DNA of 35,964 nt from an uncultured Lachnospiraceae bacterium (GCA_900314085.1 OMTX01000086.1:1-35964); one strand, 5' to 3'; counted from the stretch's first letter, positions 22,780 through 32,570 are shown. Program-made: numbers and translations. The notes: generated by a model not told the origin, from the sequence alone.

Positions 22780-25700
22780 TCATGCCGAAAACATGTCAAA
22801 CAGGGACATCTGATTCGACTCCGGCAGGCCGTCAATGACATGGCTGCGGGAAAAAAGATCCACGACAGACTGGGGAACCTTTCCCCGCTGTCTTAAGTCA
22901 TCCTTTGAAAGGAAAGCAGCTTCCTTCGCGGCAACCGCCAGGGAGATAGAAGCATTGTCGCCCATGCCGTCGATTGAGGCAAAGGGAGGCAGGAGCTTTC
23001 CGTCCACAATCTGAAACTTCAGGGCGTCCGACTTGTAAAGATCGATCGGCAGGAAGGAAAAGCCCCTCGCATAGAACTCCTGCACGAGACGCATGTCGGA
23101 ATAGCTTTCCTTTTCCTTTGCCGTCACCGATTCGCGGCGGGCTACCTTTTCATCGTACTCCTTCATATGGCGTTCCAGGGCTTCCTTCCCCAGGCACATG
23201 AGCTCGTAGCTGAAGGTCTTCGCCCGGATGGAAAAAAAGGCCGCGTAGTAGGCAAGAGGATAATATACCTTGCAGTAAGCAATCCGCCAGGCCATCATAA
23301 CGTAAGCCGCCGCGTGGGCCTTGGGGAACATGTACTTGATCTTCTCGCAGGAGCCGATGTACCAGTCAGGTACATTGTGCGCCTTCATGTCCTCCTTGTA
23401 CTGGGGCCACTCCTTGCATTTGCCCTTGGCAACAACCCCTTTGCGGACCCGCTCCATGATCGTGAAGCTTTCCTCCGGCTCCAGCCCCATATTGATGAGG
23501 TAAGTCATGATATCATCGCGGCAGCAGATGGCCGTTGAAATCGTCGCCGTGCCGGACTTGATGAGTTCCTCGGCGTTTCCCTGCCAGACATCCGTTCCGT
23601 GAGACAGACCGGAGATCCGGATGAGATCCGTGAACTCCTTCGGCTTTGCCTCCCGGAGAAGCCCCATGGCGAAGTCCGTACCGAACTCCGGAATCCCGAG
23701 GGTTCCCATATCGCAGCCGTTCCAGAGGTCATCCGGCGTCACGCCAAGCGCCTCCGTATTCATGAAAAGGCTCATGACCTTCTTGTCATCGAGGGGAATC
23801 TTCGTTGCATTGAGATGCGTCAGATCCTCCAGCATACGGATCATGGTCGGATCATCATGGCCGAGGATATCAAGCTTCAGAAGGTTTGAGTCTATCTTGT
23901 GATAATCGAAATGAGTGGTGACAATGTCCGTGTCCATCTTGTCCGCCGGGTGCTGGATGGGGGTAAAGGTATCGATGTCCTCCCCCGTCGGAAGAACGAT
24001 GATTCCGCCCGGGTGCTGGCCCGTTGTCCGGCGGACACCCTCACACCCCTTTGAAATACGGCTGATCTCACAGGACCGCTTGTGGAGGCCGTGCTCCTCA
24101 CAGTAATGCATCGTGTAGCCGTAGGCCGTCTTGTCCGCCAGGGTTCCGACAGTGCCGGCTTTGAAGGTCTGCCCTTCACCGAAGATGACCTCCGTGTATT
24201 TGTGCGCCTTCGACTGGTAGTCTCCGGAGAAATTGAGGTCGATATCCGGCTCCTTGTTCCCCTTGAAACCCAGGAAGGTTTCGAAGGGAATGTCAAAGCC
24301 CATCTTCTGAAGGGGCGTCCCGCAATTGGGGCAGACTTTGTCCGGCAGGTCGCAGCCGGCCCGGGAGCCCTTTTCATATTCCTTCACAATGTCGGAATCA
24401 AAGTCGACGTAATGGCAATTCGGGCAGAGGTAATGCGCCCGGAGGGGATTTACCTCCGTGATGCCGGCCATCGTCGCCACAAAGGACGAGCCGACAGAGC
24501 CCCGGGAACCGACGAGATAGCCATCTTCATTGGACTTCCACACAAGCTTCTGGGCAATGATGTACATGACGGCATAGCCGTTTCCGATGATGGACCGAAG
24601 CTCCCGCTCAAGCCGCTCTTCAACCACCGGAGGCAGGGTTTCCCCGTAGAGCTCATGAGCTCTTGTATAGCAGATTTTCCGGAGCATCTTGTCAGAGTCC
24701 GGAATGACCGGCGGGCACTTGTCCGGGCGGACCGGCTGGATCCGCTCGCACATATCCGCAATCCGGTTGGTATTTGTGATGACGACCTCCCTGGCCTTGT
24801 CCGCACCGAGATAGGAAAACTCATCCAGCATCTCCTCCGTCGTATGGAGATAGAGGGGCGGCTGCCGGTCAGCGCCTTCCATATGCTTCTCTCCCAGAAT
24901 GACGCGGCGGTAAACCTCGTCCTCCGGGTTCAGGAAATGGACGTCACAGGTAGCAACTACGGGCTTTCCCATTTCATCGCCAAGCGAAACGATCTTTCTG
25001 TTCAGATTGCGAAGATCCTCATCTGTTTTGATCTCGTACTTTTCCTGCTTGGGATCTGTCCGGTAAAACTCGTTGTTCCCGATTGGCTGGATTTCGAAAT
25101 AGTCATAGAAGGAGGCAATCCGGGAAACCTCTTCCCGCGACCGGCCGACAAGGATTGCCTGGAAAAGCTCTCCCTGCTCACAGGCAGAACCGATAATCAG
25201 CCCCTCCCTGTGTTTGACGATCTCAGACTTCGGGATCCGCGGCTTGCCGCGTCCCACATACTTCATATGGGACATGGAAACGAGATGGTAGAGATTGATA
25301 CGTCCGATATCGTTTTTTGCCAGCAGGATAATATGATTGGGGTGATTTGCCTTCCGGATCCGCTCGTCCGTCATCCGCCCTTTTTCGTTTAAGGTATCGA
25401 GGTCGTCGATATCATATTTCTCGTGGAGCTCAGCTACCATCTTCACGAAGATTTCCGCCGTGCACTCCGCGTCGTTTACGGCCCTGTGGTGGCCTTCAAG
25501 GGAAACATTCATCCGCTTTGCCACCGCATCCAGCGTCAGCTTTCCCATATCCGGGTAGAGGAAGCCGGCCATGGTCATGGTATCGGCATAGGTAAAGGTC
25601 CAGTCGATGCCCTCCCTTTCACATTCCGCCTTAATGCAGGCCGTATCAAATTCCGCATTGTGGGCGACAAGGACGGCATCTTTACAAAAGTCTTTGAATT

Positions 25701-27339
25701 TCGGCAGGATGCTTTCAATCGTCTCTGCATCCCGGACATCGTCATCCCGGATGGAGGTGACTTCAGTAATACGGAAGGGAATGGGTACGTCAGGATTCAC
25801 AAACTCGGAGAAGCGGTCTGTAATCTGTCCGCCGCTGACATAGACAGCACCGATTTCTATGATATGGCAGTCTGAAGCATTGAGTCCGGTGGTTTCGAGA
25901 TCGAAGACGACGAAGTCCCCCTGCAGGGACTGTCCCGCAGAATCCGTCACCAGCGTCTTTGTATCATCGACGAGATAGCCCTCCATGCCGTAGAGAATCT
26001 TGATGTCGTTTCCTGCAGCCTTTGCCGCATCGGGAAAGGCCTGCACAACGCCGTGGTCTGTGATGGCAATGGCCTTGTGGCCGAAGGCGATGGCCTGCTT
26101 TACGATATCCGTCACATCGGAGACGCCGTCAGAATCGGACATCTTTGTATGGCAGTGGAGCTCCACCCGCTTTTCTGCGGAGAGATCCTGGCGTTTCACC
26201 CGAAAATCGGGAATTTTCTTCAGGCCATAGACCTTCTGGAAAACGAGCTCCTTTGACCGGTCATCTTCTCCTACAACGCCTCTCAGCTGGAAAAATTTTC
26301 CCGGAGCGACTTCCTCTGAAAGTTTTCCGTAGCTTTCCGTGTCAAGAAAAATCTTTGCGCTGATGGAATCCGTCCCGTCATAGAGGGAAAAGACAAAAAT
26401 GACCTTGTCCCGGTTTTTGAGCTCAATCGGGTTGACCTCAAAGACCTGGCCCCGGACAACGGCCTGGGGCATTTCGTCCACGATGTCCTTAATCTCAATA
26501 ATGTCGCCGTCCACATCGCTCCCGTAGACGACGTCCGGATCTGAAGACCGCATGGGCCTGCGCTGAAAGCTTCCCCTGCGTTCAAATCCTCCTTCGCCCT
26601 GCTGCCGGCTGTATCCCCGGAAGGAGCCGTTCTCCTTCTGATAGCCGCCTTTGCCGGACCACTCTTTCTTCTGACCGGAGGATGCCTTCTTTTCTCCCTT
26701 ACTGCCGTTTCCAACCGAAGCAATGGCGTTTCCGTCAGGAGTTGTGTCTTCATTGGCATGGGCTTCGGCAACAGCCTTCAGAACCTCCTTCACCTGCCGG
26801 TCCACCCGGTTTTTGTTGTCAAGAAGATAGTCCCTCTCCGGTTTCCGATAGGTAAAGGCAAAGGAAATCCTGCTTCCGAACCGCACCGTAAAGATCTGGT
26901 TCAGATAATACAAAAGCTTGTCTTCATAGAGGCAGGCGGATCCGTCATCCGGAAGGGAAACCGAGACAACTCCATCCTCTGAGAAATCAAAGGCAGCCTT
27001 CTTCACAATCTGATAGAGAATGCGATCGCTTTCAAAAAGCTCGTCCAGCATGGAATCCTTGTAGAGGGAATAGATCTGCTCAGCCGTATAGGGTTCATTC
27101 AAGGAAAAGGTCTCAATAATCTTCACTTCCACCCGGCCGTCAAAGCAGTCGCTTTTGATTTTCCGCTCGATGGTACGGATGGCGGATTTCGGCACAATGG
27201 CATGGAAAGTAATATAGAGCCGGATCAGGCGGTGAGTCGAATTCTGGCTGATCTTCACGATCTCGGCATCCCGGAGAACGGCGGACAGACCTTCCCCAGT
27301 CGAAAGTCCTGAAAAAAGTTCTGTAAATGCCTGTGCCAT
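22780..27339 (-). CDS. polC: DNA polymerase III alpha subunit, PolC type
   Basis: This 1519-residue replicative polymerase carries its own proofreading exonuclease. In order: N-terminal domain (1-195), a Gly/Ser/Lys/Arg-rich linker (about 199-266), an OB domain (QAVVRGQVFEV), a PHP domain (VELHCHTKMSDSDG from 392, ITDHG near 426), the inserted DEDDh exonuclease (VVFDLETTGL, D480 and E482), palm/fingers with Zn cysteines C972, C975, C996, C1003 and C1006, and the catalytic PDIDLNFSG (D1032, D1034). The C-terminus has QMSLFDMF (1510-1517), a beta-clamp-binding motif. It is about 80 residues longer than Bacillus PolC, mainly through the linker. GGGAG lies nine bases before the ATG. Confidence 0.98.
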   Translation of the reverse strand: MAQAFTELFSGLSTGEGLSAVLRDAEIVKISQNSTHRLIRLYITFHAIVPKSAIRTIERKIKSDCFDGRVEVKIIETFSLNEPYTAEQIYSLYKDSMLDELFESDRILYQIVKKAAFDFSEDGVVSVSLPDDGSACLYEDKLLYYLNQIFTVRFGSRISFAFTYRKPERDYLLDNKNRVDRQVKEVLKAVAEAHANEDTTPDGNAIASVGNGSKGEKKASSGQKKEWSGKGGYQKENGSFRGYSRQQGEGGFERRGSFQRRPMRSSDPDVVYGSDVDGDIIEIKDIVDEMPQAVVRGQVFEVNPIELKNRDKVIFVFSLYDGTDSISAKIFLDTESYGKLSEEVAPGKFFQLRGVVGEDDRSKELVFQKVYGLKKIPDFRVKRQDLSAEKRVELHCHTKMSDSDGVSDVTDIVKQAIAFGHKAIAITDHGVVQAFPDAAKAAGNDIKILYGMEGYLVDDTKTLVTDSAGQSLQGDFVVFDLETTGLNASDCHIIEIGAVYVSGGQITDRFSEFVNPDVPIPFRITEVTSIRDDDVRDAETIESILPKFKDFCKDAVLVAHNAEFDTACIKAECEREGIDWTFTYADTMTMAGFLYPDMGKLTLDAVAKRMNVSLEGHHRAVNDAECTAEIFVKMVAELHEKYDIDDLDTLNEKGRMTDERIRKANHPNHIILLAKNDIGRINLYHLVSMSHMKYVGRGKPRIPKSEIVKHREGLIIGSACEQGELFQAILVGRSREEVSRIASFYDYFEIQPIGNNEFYRTDPKQEKYEIKTDEDLRNLNRKIVSLGDEMGKPVVATCDVHFLNPEDEVYRRVILGEKHMEGADRQPPLYLHTTEEMLDEFSYLGADKAREVVITNTNRIADMCERIQPVRPDKCPPVIPDSDKMLRKICYTRAHELYGETLPPVVEERLERELRSIIGNGYAVMYIIAQKLVWKSNEDGYLVGSRGSVGSSFVATMAGITEVNPLRAHYLCPNCHYVDFDSDIVKEYEKGSRAGCDLPDKVCPNCGTPLQKMGFDIPFETFLGFKGNKEPDIDLNFSGDYQSKAHKYTEVIFGEGQTFKAGTVGTLADKTAYGYTMHYCEEHGLHKRSCEISRISKGCEGVRRTTGQHPGGIIVLPTGEDIDTFTPIQHPADKMDTDIVTTHFDYHKIDSNLLKLDILGHDDPTMIRMLEDLTHLNATKIPLDDKKVMSLFMNTEALGVTPDDLWNGCDMGTLGIPEFGTDFAMGLLREAKPKEFTDLIRISGLSHGTDVWQGNAEELIKSGTATISTAICCRDDIMTYLINMGLEPEESFTIMERVRKGVVAKGKCKEWPQYKEDMKAHNVPDWYIGSCEKIKYMFPKAHAAAYVMMAWRIAYCKVYYPLAYYAAFFSIRAKTFSYELMCLGKEALERHMKEYDEKVARRESVTAKEKESYSDMRLVQEFYARGFSFLPIDLYKSDALKFQIVDGKLLPPFASIDGMGDNASISLAVAAKEAAFLSKDDLRQRGKVPQSVVDLFSRSHVIDGLPESNQMSLFDMFSA

Positions 27340-27401
27340 GAATACCTGCTCCCAAAATTCTTTTGTCAGCTGCCGCAGCAGCTTTCAATGGACCGCCGCA
27401 G

Positions 27402-28457
27402 TCAGACTTCCCAATCCTTCAGTTCCTCTTCAAAAGCAGCAAGAAGCTCCGCCTCCGGAACCTTTTTCAAGACCTCGCCGTGTTTGATGATGAGTCCCTC
27501 TCCCTTGCCTCCGCAGATGCCGAGATCCGCTTCCCTGGCTTCTCCGGGGCCGTTTACGACGCAGCCCATGACGGAGATTTTTAAAGGCTTTAAGTGCTTC
27601 TTCGAGACGACATCTTCCACCTGTTTTTCCAGGGCAATGAGGTCGATGTCCGTCCGCCCGCAGGTCGGGCAGGAAACGAGCTCCACATCCGTCGTCCGAA
27701 GCTTCAGGGAAGAAAGGATAATCTTTGCCGCCTTCACTTCCTCAACAGGATCTGCCGTCAGGGAAACCCGGATCGTATCCCCGATTCCCTCGTAGAGAAT
27801 AATCCCGATTCCGACAGCGGATTTGATATTGCCCCGGATCAGGGAGCCGGCTTCCGTAATGCCGACGTGAAGGGGATGGTCAGTCTTTTCACTGATGAGC
27901 TCATGGGCCTTCACGGACATGAGGACATCCGAGGACTTGATGGAGATGACGAGATTATCATAGCCCATGTCCTCAATGATTGCCGCCTTGTCAATGGCGG
28001 ATTCCACAAGGCCTTCTGCTGTCACGCCCCCGTACTTCTCAATGAGGTTCTTTTCCAGGGATCCTGAGTTGACGCCGACGCGGATGGGAATATTTCTCTC
28101 CTTCGCGCAGTCCACGACGGCTCTGATCTTTTCCTTCGAACCGATATTCCCCGGGTTGATGCGGATCTTGTCCGCCCCGCGCTCCATGGCAGCGATTGCC
28201 ATCCGGTAATCAAAGTGGATGTCCGCGATCAGGGGAATATGGATCTGTTTTTTGATTTCAGAAAGGGCCTTTGCTGCTGCTTCATCCGGCACTGTCACCC
28301 GGATCAGCTCGCAGCCGGCTTCTTCCAAACGCAGTATCTGATCCACCGTCGCCGCCACATCCGCAGTCTTTGTATTGCACATGGACTGGATGCGGACGGG
28401 ATTTCCGCCGCCGATCGCCACATTCCCGATATTTACGACTTTTGTATGCTCTCTCAA
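27402..28457 (-). CDS. ispG: 4-hydroxy-3-methylbut-2-enyl diphosphate synthase
   Basis: This 351-residue iron-sulfur enzyme performs the penultimate step of the MEP isoprenoid pathway, converting methylerythritol cyclodiphosphate to HMBPP. The N-terminal TIM barrel starts KVVNIGNVAIGGGNPVRIQS. The [4Fe-4S] cluster ligands are C263 and C266 (SCPTCGRTD) and C299 (MGCVVNGPGEA), with E306 in the same loop. Length is typical for the two-domain bacterial form. The start is TTG at 28457, with AGAAGG eight bases upstream. It takes the place that proS holds in Bacillus, between rseP and polC, and joins dxr three genes upstream in one MEP-bearing operon. Confidence 0.97.
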   Translation of the reverse strand: MREHTKVVNIGNVAIGGGNPVRIQSMCNTKTADVAATVDQILRLEEAGCELIRVTVPDEAAAKALSEIKKQIHIPLIADIHFDYRMAIAAMERGADKIRINPGNIGSKEKIRAVVDCAKERNIPIRVGVNSGSLEKNLIEKYGGVTAEGLVESAIDKAAIIEDMGYDNLVISIKSSDVLMSVKAHELISEKTDHPLHVGITEAGSLIRGNIKSAVGIGIILYEGIGDTIRVSLTADPVEEVKAAKIILSSLKLRTTDVELVSCPTCGRTDIDLIALEKQVEDVVSKKHLKPLKISVMGCVVNGPGEAREADLGICGGKGEGLIIKHGEVLKKVPEAELLAAFEEELKDWEV

Positions 28458-28531
28458 AATATACGCCTTCTAACCAGGGTTAAATACCTGCAAGTGTGAG
28501 AAAAATATTATTCATGACTAATGAAAAACGC

Positions 28532-29572
28532 CTACTGCCCCTTCACAATTTTCGATATGTCGGATCCCATGACAAGAACCATCAGGATCATCAGGAGGAC
28601 GAAACCGACCGCGTTGATGGCTGCCTCTACCTTCTCCGGCACCTTCTTCCGTGTAACAGCCTCGATGAGGTAGATCAGAAGCCTGCCGCCGTCAAGGGCC
28701 GGAAAAGGCAGGAGATTCATGACGCCAAGGTTCGCCGACAGGAGAATCGAGATGGAGATCAGGTTCATGACGACATAGAGGGCGCCTGACGAAAGCGACT
28801 GCTGGTAAGTGTCCCCAATGGTCTTCACGATGCCGACCGGGCCGGACATATCCTGAACGCCTACCTGCCCCGTAACCAGCATACCGAGGGATTCAAAGGC
28901 AATGTAGATCTGATATTTCAGCTCGAAGACAGCATAGCCCATTGTGACGAAGGGATTGAGCCGGGTTCTTTCCCCGGTTCCGTAGATTCCGATCAGATAT
29001 CGGCCGGACTCGCTGTCGAGCTTCGGTTCGAGCGTCGTCGTATGCGTTTCCCCGTCCCGGATATAGGTCACTTCCGTAGTCTCTCCCGCGTGAAAAAAGT
29101 TGTAGACCACGATTTCATTGTAGATATGGACATGGTAGCTGCCCAGCTTCGTGATCCGGTCGCCGGCCTGCAGTCCTGCCTCCCCGGCCGGGTACCCTTC
29201 CATGACATCGGATACCACCGGAAGCTCCACACCCATGCAGCCGATCATGATGACCGAAAGGATGAAGGCGAGAAGGAAGTTGAAAAGCGGCCCGCCGGCC
29301 ACGATAATGGCCCGCTGCCACAGAGGCTTCTTCAGGAAAGACCTGTCATCGCCCGTGTCCTCGCTCTCACCTTCCATGACGCAGGCGCCGCCGAAGGGCA
29401 GGAGGCGCAGACAGTAGTCCGTATCGCCTTTTTTGAATCCGACAAGCCGGGGGCCGAAGCCCACCGAAAACTCGTTGACCTTGACGCCGAACTTCTTTGC
29501 AAAGAGGAAGTGGCCGAACTCGTGAAAGATGATGATGAAGCCAAAGATCAGAATGGCAATCAGTATTTTCAA
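28532..29572 (-). CDS. rseP: RseP/RasP-type intramembrane zinc metalloprotease
   Basis: This 346-residue site-2 protease cleaves transmembrane segments, classically anti-sigma factors and signal-peptide remnants. The zinc motif HEFGH (H17, E18, H21) is in the first membrane helix. A second conserved segment, FPALDGGR, is in a later helix. A PDZ domain lies between (GYPAGEAGLQAGDRITKLGS). Four hydrophobic helices are visible. The start is TTG at 29572, 11 bases after GGAG; no upstream ATG fits. It lies between dxr and ispG, the usual place after cdsA-dxr. Which anti-sigma factor it acts on cannot be seen here. Confidence 0.95.
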   Translation of the reverse strand: MKILIAILIFGFIIIFHEFGHFLFAKKFGVKVNEFSVGFGPRLVGFKKGDTDYCLRLLPFGGACVMEGESEDTGDDRSFLKKPLWQRAIIVAGGPLFNFLLAFILSVIMIGCMGVELPVVSDVMEGYPAGEAGLQAGDRITKLGSYHVHIYNEIVVYNFFHAGETTEVTYIRDGETHTTTLEPKLDSESGRYLIGIYGTGERTRLNPFVTMGYAVFELKYQIYIAFESLGMLVTGQVGVQDMSGPVGIVKTIGDTYQQSLSSGALYVVMNLISISILLSANLGVMNLLPFPALDGGRLLIYLIEAVTRKKVPEKVEAAINAVGFVLLMILMVLVMGSDISKIVKGQ

Positions 29573-29649
29573 AATAAGATTTTCTCCATAAGCGGAAAAA
29601 TTCCGGAAGTGTATCCTTTTTTCCGCCTCAACTGTTGACGGAAAGGCTA

Positions 29650-30780
29650 TTACAGCTTCAGCGCCTTTTCCCTTGTTTCAAATATTTGTTCAACGGTGGG
29701 ATTTTCAATGAACTCACATTCATCAACTGCCTTTGCCAAAAGGTCAGGGATTTCCGTAAAGGCAATCTCTCCTTTCAGAAAGAGATCAACCGCCGTTTCA
29801 TCTGCTGCATTGAAGGCCGTGGGCAGGTTTCCGCCGCGCTTCCCGACTTCCCGAGCCAGGGCGAGTCCGCGGAAGACAGAAAGATCCGGCTCTTCAAACG
29901 TGAGGCGTTGAAGCTCAAAGAGATTGAGTCGCCTCCCGGAAAGATGCGGGCGATGCGGATAATACAGTGCATACTGAATCGGAATCCGCATATCCGGAAC
30001 GCCAAGCTCCCCGATGACCGCCCCGTCTTCATACTGGACAGCCGAGTGAAGAACCGACTGGGGATGAACGAGGACGGTAATGTCATCGACATCTACGTCA
30101 AAGAGCCAGTGGGCTTCCATGACCTCGAGCCCCTTGTTCACCATTGTAGCGGAATCAATGGTCACTTTTTTCCCCATGTCCCAGTTGGGGTTGTTAAGTG
30201 CCTGCGCAGGGGTAACTGTCCTCAATTCATCCAAGGACTTCCCCCGGAAGGGACCGCCGGAAGCGGTCAAAAGGATCCGGTCAATCCGATTCCCGGTATT
30301 TCCCTGCAGGGACTGGAAGATGGCCGAATGCTCGGAATCCACCGGCAGAATCTGTACCCCGCATTTTTTTGCCAGCGGCATGATGATGTGTCCTGCAGAA
30401 ACAAGCGTTTCCTTGTTTGCGAGGGCGATATCCTTGCCTGCTTCGATGGCAGCAATCGTCGGGCGGATTCCCAGCATGCCGACAACGGCAGTGACCAGGA
30501 TGTCGGATTCCGGAATCGTGGAAACGGCTATGAGGCCTTCCATCCCGGTCATCACATCACACTGCGCTTCCGGTATCAGGTCTTTCAGTTTCCCGGCAGT
30601 CTCTTCATCTGCGACGGAAACCAGAGCCGGATGGAATTCCCGGATCTGTGCTGCCAGGAGAGATACATTTTTCCCGCAGGCCAGGGCAGAAACACAGAAA
30701 TCCTCCCTGTGTTCGCGGATGACGTCAAGTGTCTGGGTACCGATGGAACCGGTTGAACCGATAATCGCTATATTTTTCAT
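29650..30780 (-). CDS. dxr: 1-deoxy-D-xylulose 5-phosphate reductoisomerase
   Basis: This 376-residue NADPH-dependent enzyme commits carbon to the MEP pathway by converting DXP to methylerythritol phosphate. The nucleotide-binding motif is GSTGSIGTQTLDV (8-20). The metal site is in PVDSEHSAIFQ (D148, E150) and VNKGLEVMEAHWLF (E219). SGGPFRG and NPNWDMGKKVTIDSATM are the expected substrate-loop signatures. GGGAG lies four bases before the ATG. It is preceded by cdsA and followed by rseP, as in many bacteria. Confidence 0.98.
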   Translation of the reverse strand: MKNIAIIGSTGSIGTQTLDVIREHREDFCVSALACGKNVSLLAAQIREFHPALVSVADEETAGKLKDLIPEAQCDVMTGMEGLIAVSTIPESDILVTAVVGMLGIRPTIAAIEAGKDIALANKETLVSAGHIIMPLAKKCGVQILPVDSEHSAIFQSLQGNTGNRIDRILLTASGGPFRGKSLDELRTVTPAQALNNPNWDMGKKVTIDSATMVNKGLEVMEAHWLFDVDVDDITVLVHPQSVLHSAVQYEDGAVIGELGVPDMRIPIQYALYYPHRPHLSGRRLNLFELQRLTFEEPDLSVFRGLALAREVGKRGGNLPTAFNAADETAVDLFLKGEIAFTEIPDLLAKAVDECEFIENPTVEQIFETREKALKL

Positions 30781-30867
30781 TATTCTCCCAAAAAAAACGA
30801 ACCGCCAAGGCTAACAAAGCCGCATTTCAAAGAACTGCATGTCCCCCGGGAAATCCGCTATCTTCCT

Positions 30868-31692
30868 TCAGTGCCCCATTCCCGGCAGGCGGGCAAGAAT
30901 GACGCTTGAAAAATAATAAATAACAGGAGCCGTGATGATTACGGAGTCAAAGCGGTCCAGCACACCCCCGTGTCCGGGAATGAGTTTTCCATAGTCCTTG
31001 ATGCCGTAATTTCGCTTGATGGCAGAGGCGGCCAGGTCGCCGACCATGGAGATCAGGGCGCCGGCGCCGGAGGACAGAGTAAGCAGGACAATCGTAGTCG
31101 TGTGAAGGTGCATCGTCTTCTGAAAGACAAGAAGGTAGATCAGCGTCAGCAGCATGGCGCCGGCCACACCGCCGATCCCGCCTTCCACGGACTTATTCGG
31201 TGAAAGAACCGGCGTCATCTTGTGCTTTCCGAATAGCTTCCCGATACAGTAGGCGCAGGTATCCGAGCCCCAGGAGGCCAGAAAAATCAGCCAGACCACA
31301 TACTCGCCATGGGGCAGCTGCCGTGTCAGGTAGATGTAGGAAAGCATCACAGCCACATAGAAGAGACCGAAAAATGCCCCCATCGCCTTTGCCGTGTCGT
31401 ATTTCGGATAGGATAGCACATAGATGATCAGAACGAGGACCAGAAAGAGCGTCATGACCATGAAGTCAGACGGCATAAAGCGAAATTGCAGGTCTGCAAA
31501 ATAGAGAATTGCCACTGCATAGCCGGAAAAAGCCAATGGTGTCTTCTCAAAACCGAGAGCCCGGTAAAACTCAAACATTCCGATCAGGGAAAGAATTGCC
31601 GTGGAAACGAGAAGGACGGGGCCTCCGGTAATGATGAGAAGAAGAGCCAGCGCTACCAGGACTATTCCGCTCAGCAGTCTCGTTCTAAACAT
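30868..31692 (-). CDS. cdsA: Phosphatidate cytidylyltransferase
   Basis: This is a 274-residue integral membrane enzyme with about eight hydrophobic segments. It makes CDP-diacylglycerol from phosphatidate and CTP, the precursor of phosphatidylglycerol and cardiolipin. The C-terminal signature is complete: SMVGDLAASAIKRNYGIKDYG followed by KLIPGHGGVLDRFDS, which holds the metal-binding aspartates. SPNKSVEGGIGG is the upstream CdsA motif. The ATG has GGAG 12 bases upstream, slightly far. It begins the transcript from the terminator-embedded promoter at 31755-31783 and is followed by dxr. Confidence 0.97.
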   Translation of the reverse strand: MFRTRLLSGIVLVALALLLIITGGPVLLVSTAILSLIGMFEFYRALGFEKTPLAFSGYAVAILYFADLQFRFMPSDFMVMTLFLVLVLIIYVLSYPKYDTAKAMGAFFGLFYVAVMLSYIYLTRQLPHGEYVVWLIFLASWGSDTCAYCIGKLFGKHKMTPVLSPNKSVEGGIGGVAGAMLLTLIYLLVFQKTMHLHTTTIVLLTLSSGAGALISMVGDLAASAIKRNYGIKDYGKLIPGHGGVLDRFDSVIITAPVIYYFSSVILARLPGMGH

Positions 31693-31754
31693 GGGTTATG
31701 TAATCTCCATTCATCTTGTAGGTATGCTGCAGCCAGACCACAACATTTGGAAAT

Positions 31755-31783
31755 ATTATAGCAAGGGGCGGAGGGAGTTTCAA
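31755..31783 (-). promoter_or_regulatory. Near-consensus promoter inside a terminator hairpin (cdsA operon)
   Basis: The -35 TTGAAA (31783-31778) is the hairpin loop, the 17-base spacer is the descending arm, and the -10 TATAAT (31760-31755) starts at the foot of the stem, with TGC before it (extended -10). The leader to cdsA would be about 56 bases. Confidence 0.82.
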
Positions 31784-31801
31784 TCCCTCCGCCCCTTGCT
31801 A
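31759..31801 (-). terminator. 18-bp perfect hairpin between uppS and cdsA
   Basis: TAGCAAGGGGCGGAGGGA and its exact complement form an 18-bp stem with a 7-base loop, starting 19 bases after the uppS stop. The tail on the minus strand is TAATATTTCC, T-rich but not a pure T-run, so termination may be incomplete. The stem also contains the cdsA promoter. Confidence 0.7.
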
Positions 31802-31819
31802 CATTCGAAATTCAACAGT

Positions 31820-32509
31820 CTATTTCACGCCGCCGAACCTGCGGTCGCGGGAAGCATAGGCCTCACAGGCCTTCCTGAGTTCGTCTTCCGAGAAGTCAGG
31901 CCAGGCGACATCCGTGAAGTAGAACTCGCTGTAGCAGAGCTGCCAGGGAAGGAAATTTGAAATTCTCTCCTCTCCCGATGTCCGGATCATGAGGTCCGGA
32001 TCCGGCATTCCCACTGTATCGAGAAAGGATGAAAAAAATTCTTCCGTAATTTCTCCTTCCGGATTTTCCTTCCGCAGGCGGTTTACCGCCCGGACAATTT
32101 CATCCCGGCCGCCATAGTTTAAGGCAATGGCAAGCGTCATACCAGTGCCGCCGGCTGTCTCCCGCGTCACATCCGCGCAGGTCTTCTGCAGATTTTCACT
32201 CAGGCCGGTCAGGTCGCCGAGAAAGCGGACACGGATATTGTTTGCAAGGGCCAGGTCCCGGCAGCGGATCAGGTATTTCGCCAGCAGGCTCATGATAGTA
32301 GAGACCTCATCCACTGACCGCTTCCAGTTTTCTGTCGAAAAAGCATAGAGCGTCAGATACCGGATTCCCATATTGGAGGCGGCTATCGTAATCGTTTCCA
32401 CGTTTTTCGCCCCGGCTGCATGCCCGGCTGTCCTCGGAAGGCCTTTTCTTTTTGCCCAGCGTCCGTTCCCGTCCAAAATGATTGCCACATGCTGCGGAAG
32501 ATTTTCCAT
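31820..32509 (-). CDS. uppS: Undecaprenyl diphosphate synthase
   Basis: This 229-residue cis-prenyltransferase extends farnesyl diphosphate to C55 undecaprenyl diphosphate, the lipid carrier for peptidoglycan and surface polysaccharides. HVAIILDGNGRWAK holds the catalytic D13 (the family usually has IIMDGN). YAFSTENWKR, LNYGGRDEI and DLMIRTSGEERISNFLPWQ are standard. AGGGAG lies eight bases before the ATG. It lies between frr and cdsA as in Bacillus, but terminators on both sides may make it a single-gene unit. Confidence 0.98.
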   Translation of the reverse strand: MENLPQHVAIILDGNGRWAKRKGLPRTAGHAAGAKNVETITIAASNMGIRYLTLYAFSTENWKRSVDEVSTIMSLLAKYLIRCRDLALANNIRVRFLGDLTGLSENLQKTCADVTRETAGGTGMTLAIALNYGGRDEIVRAVNRLRKENPEGEITEEFFSSFLDTVGMPDPDLMIRTSGEERISNFLPWQLCYSEFYFTDVAWPDFSEDELRKACEAYASRDRRFGGVK

Positions 32510-32570
32510 AGCTAAGTCTCCCTAAAAATCTGCACAGGTCAAAAAACCGGTTCTTTCCTATATCCGTACA

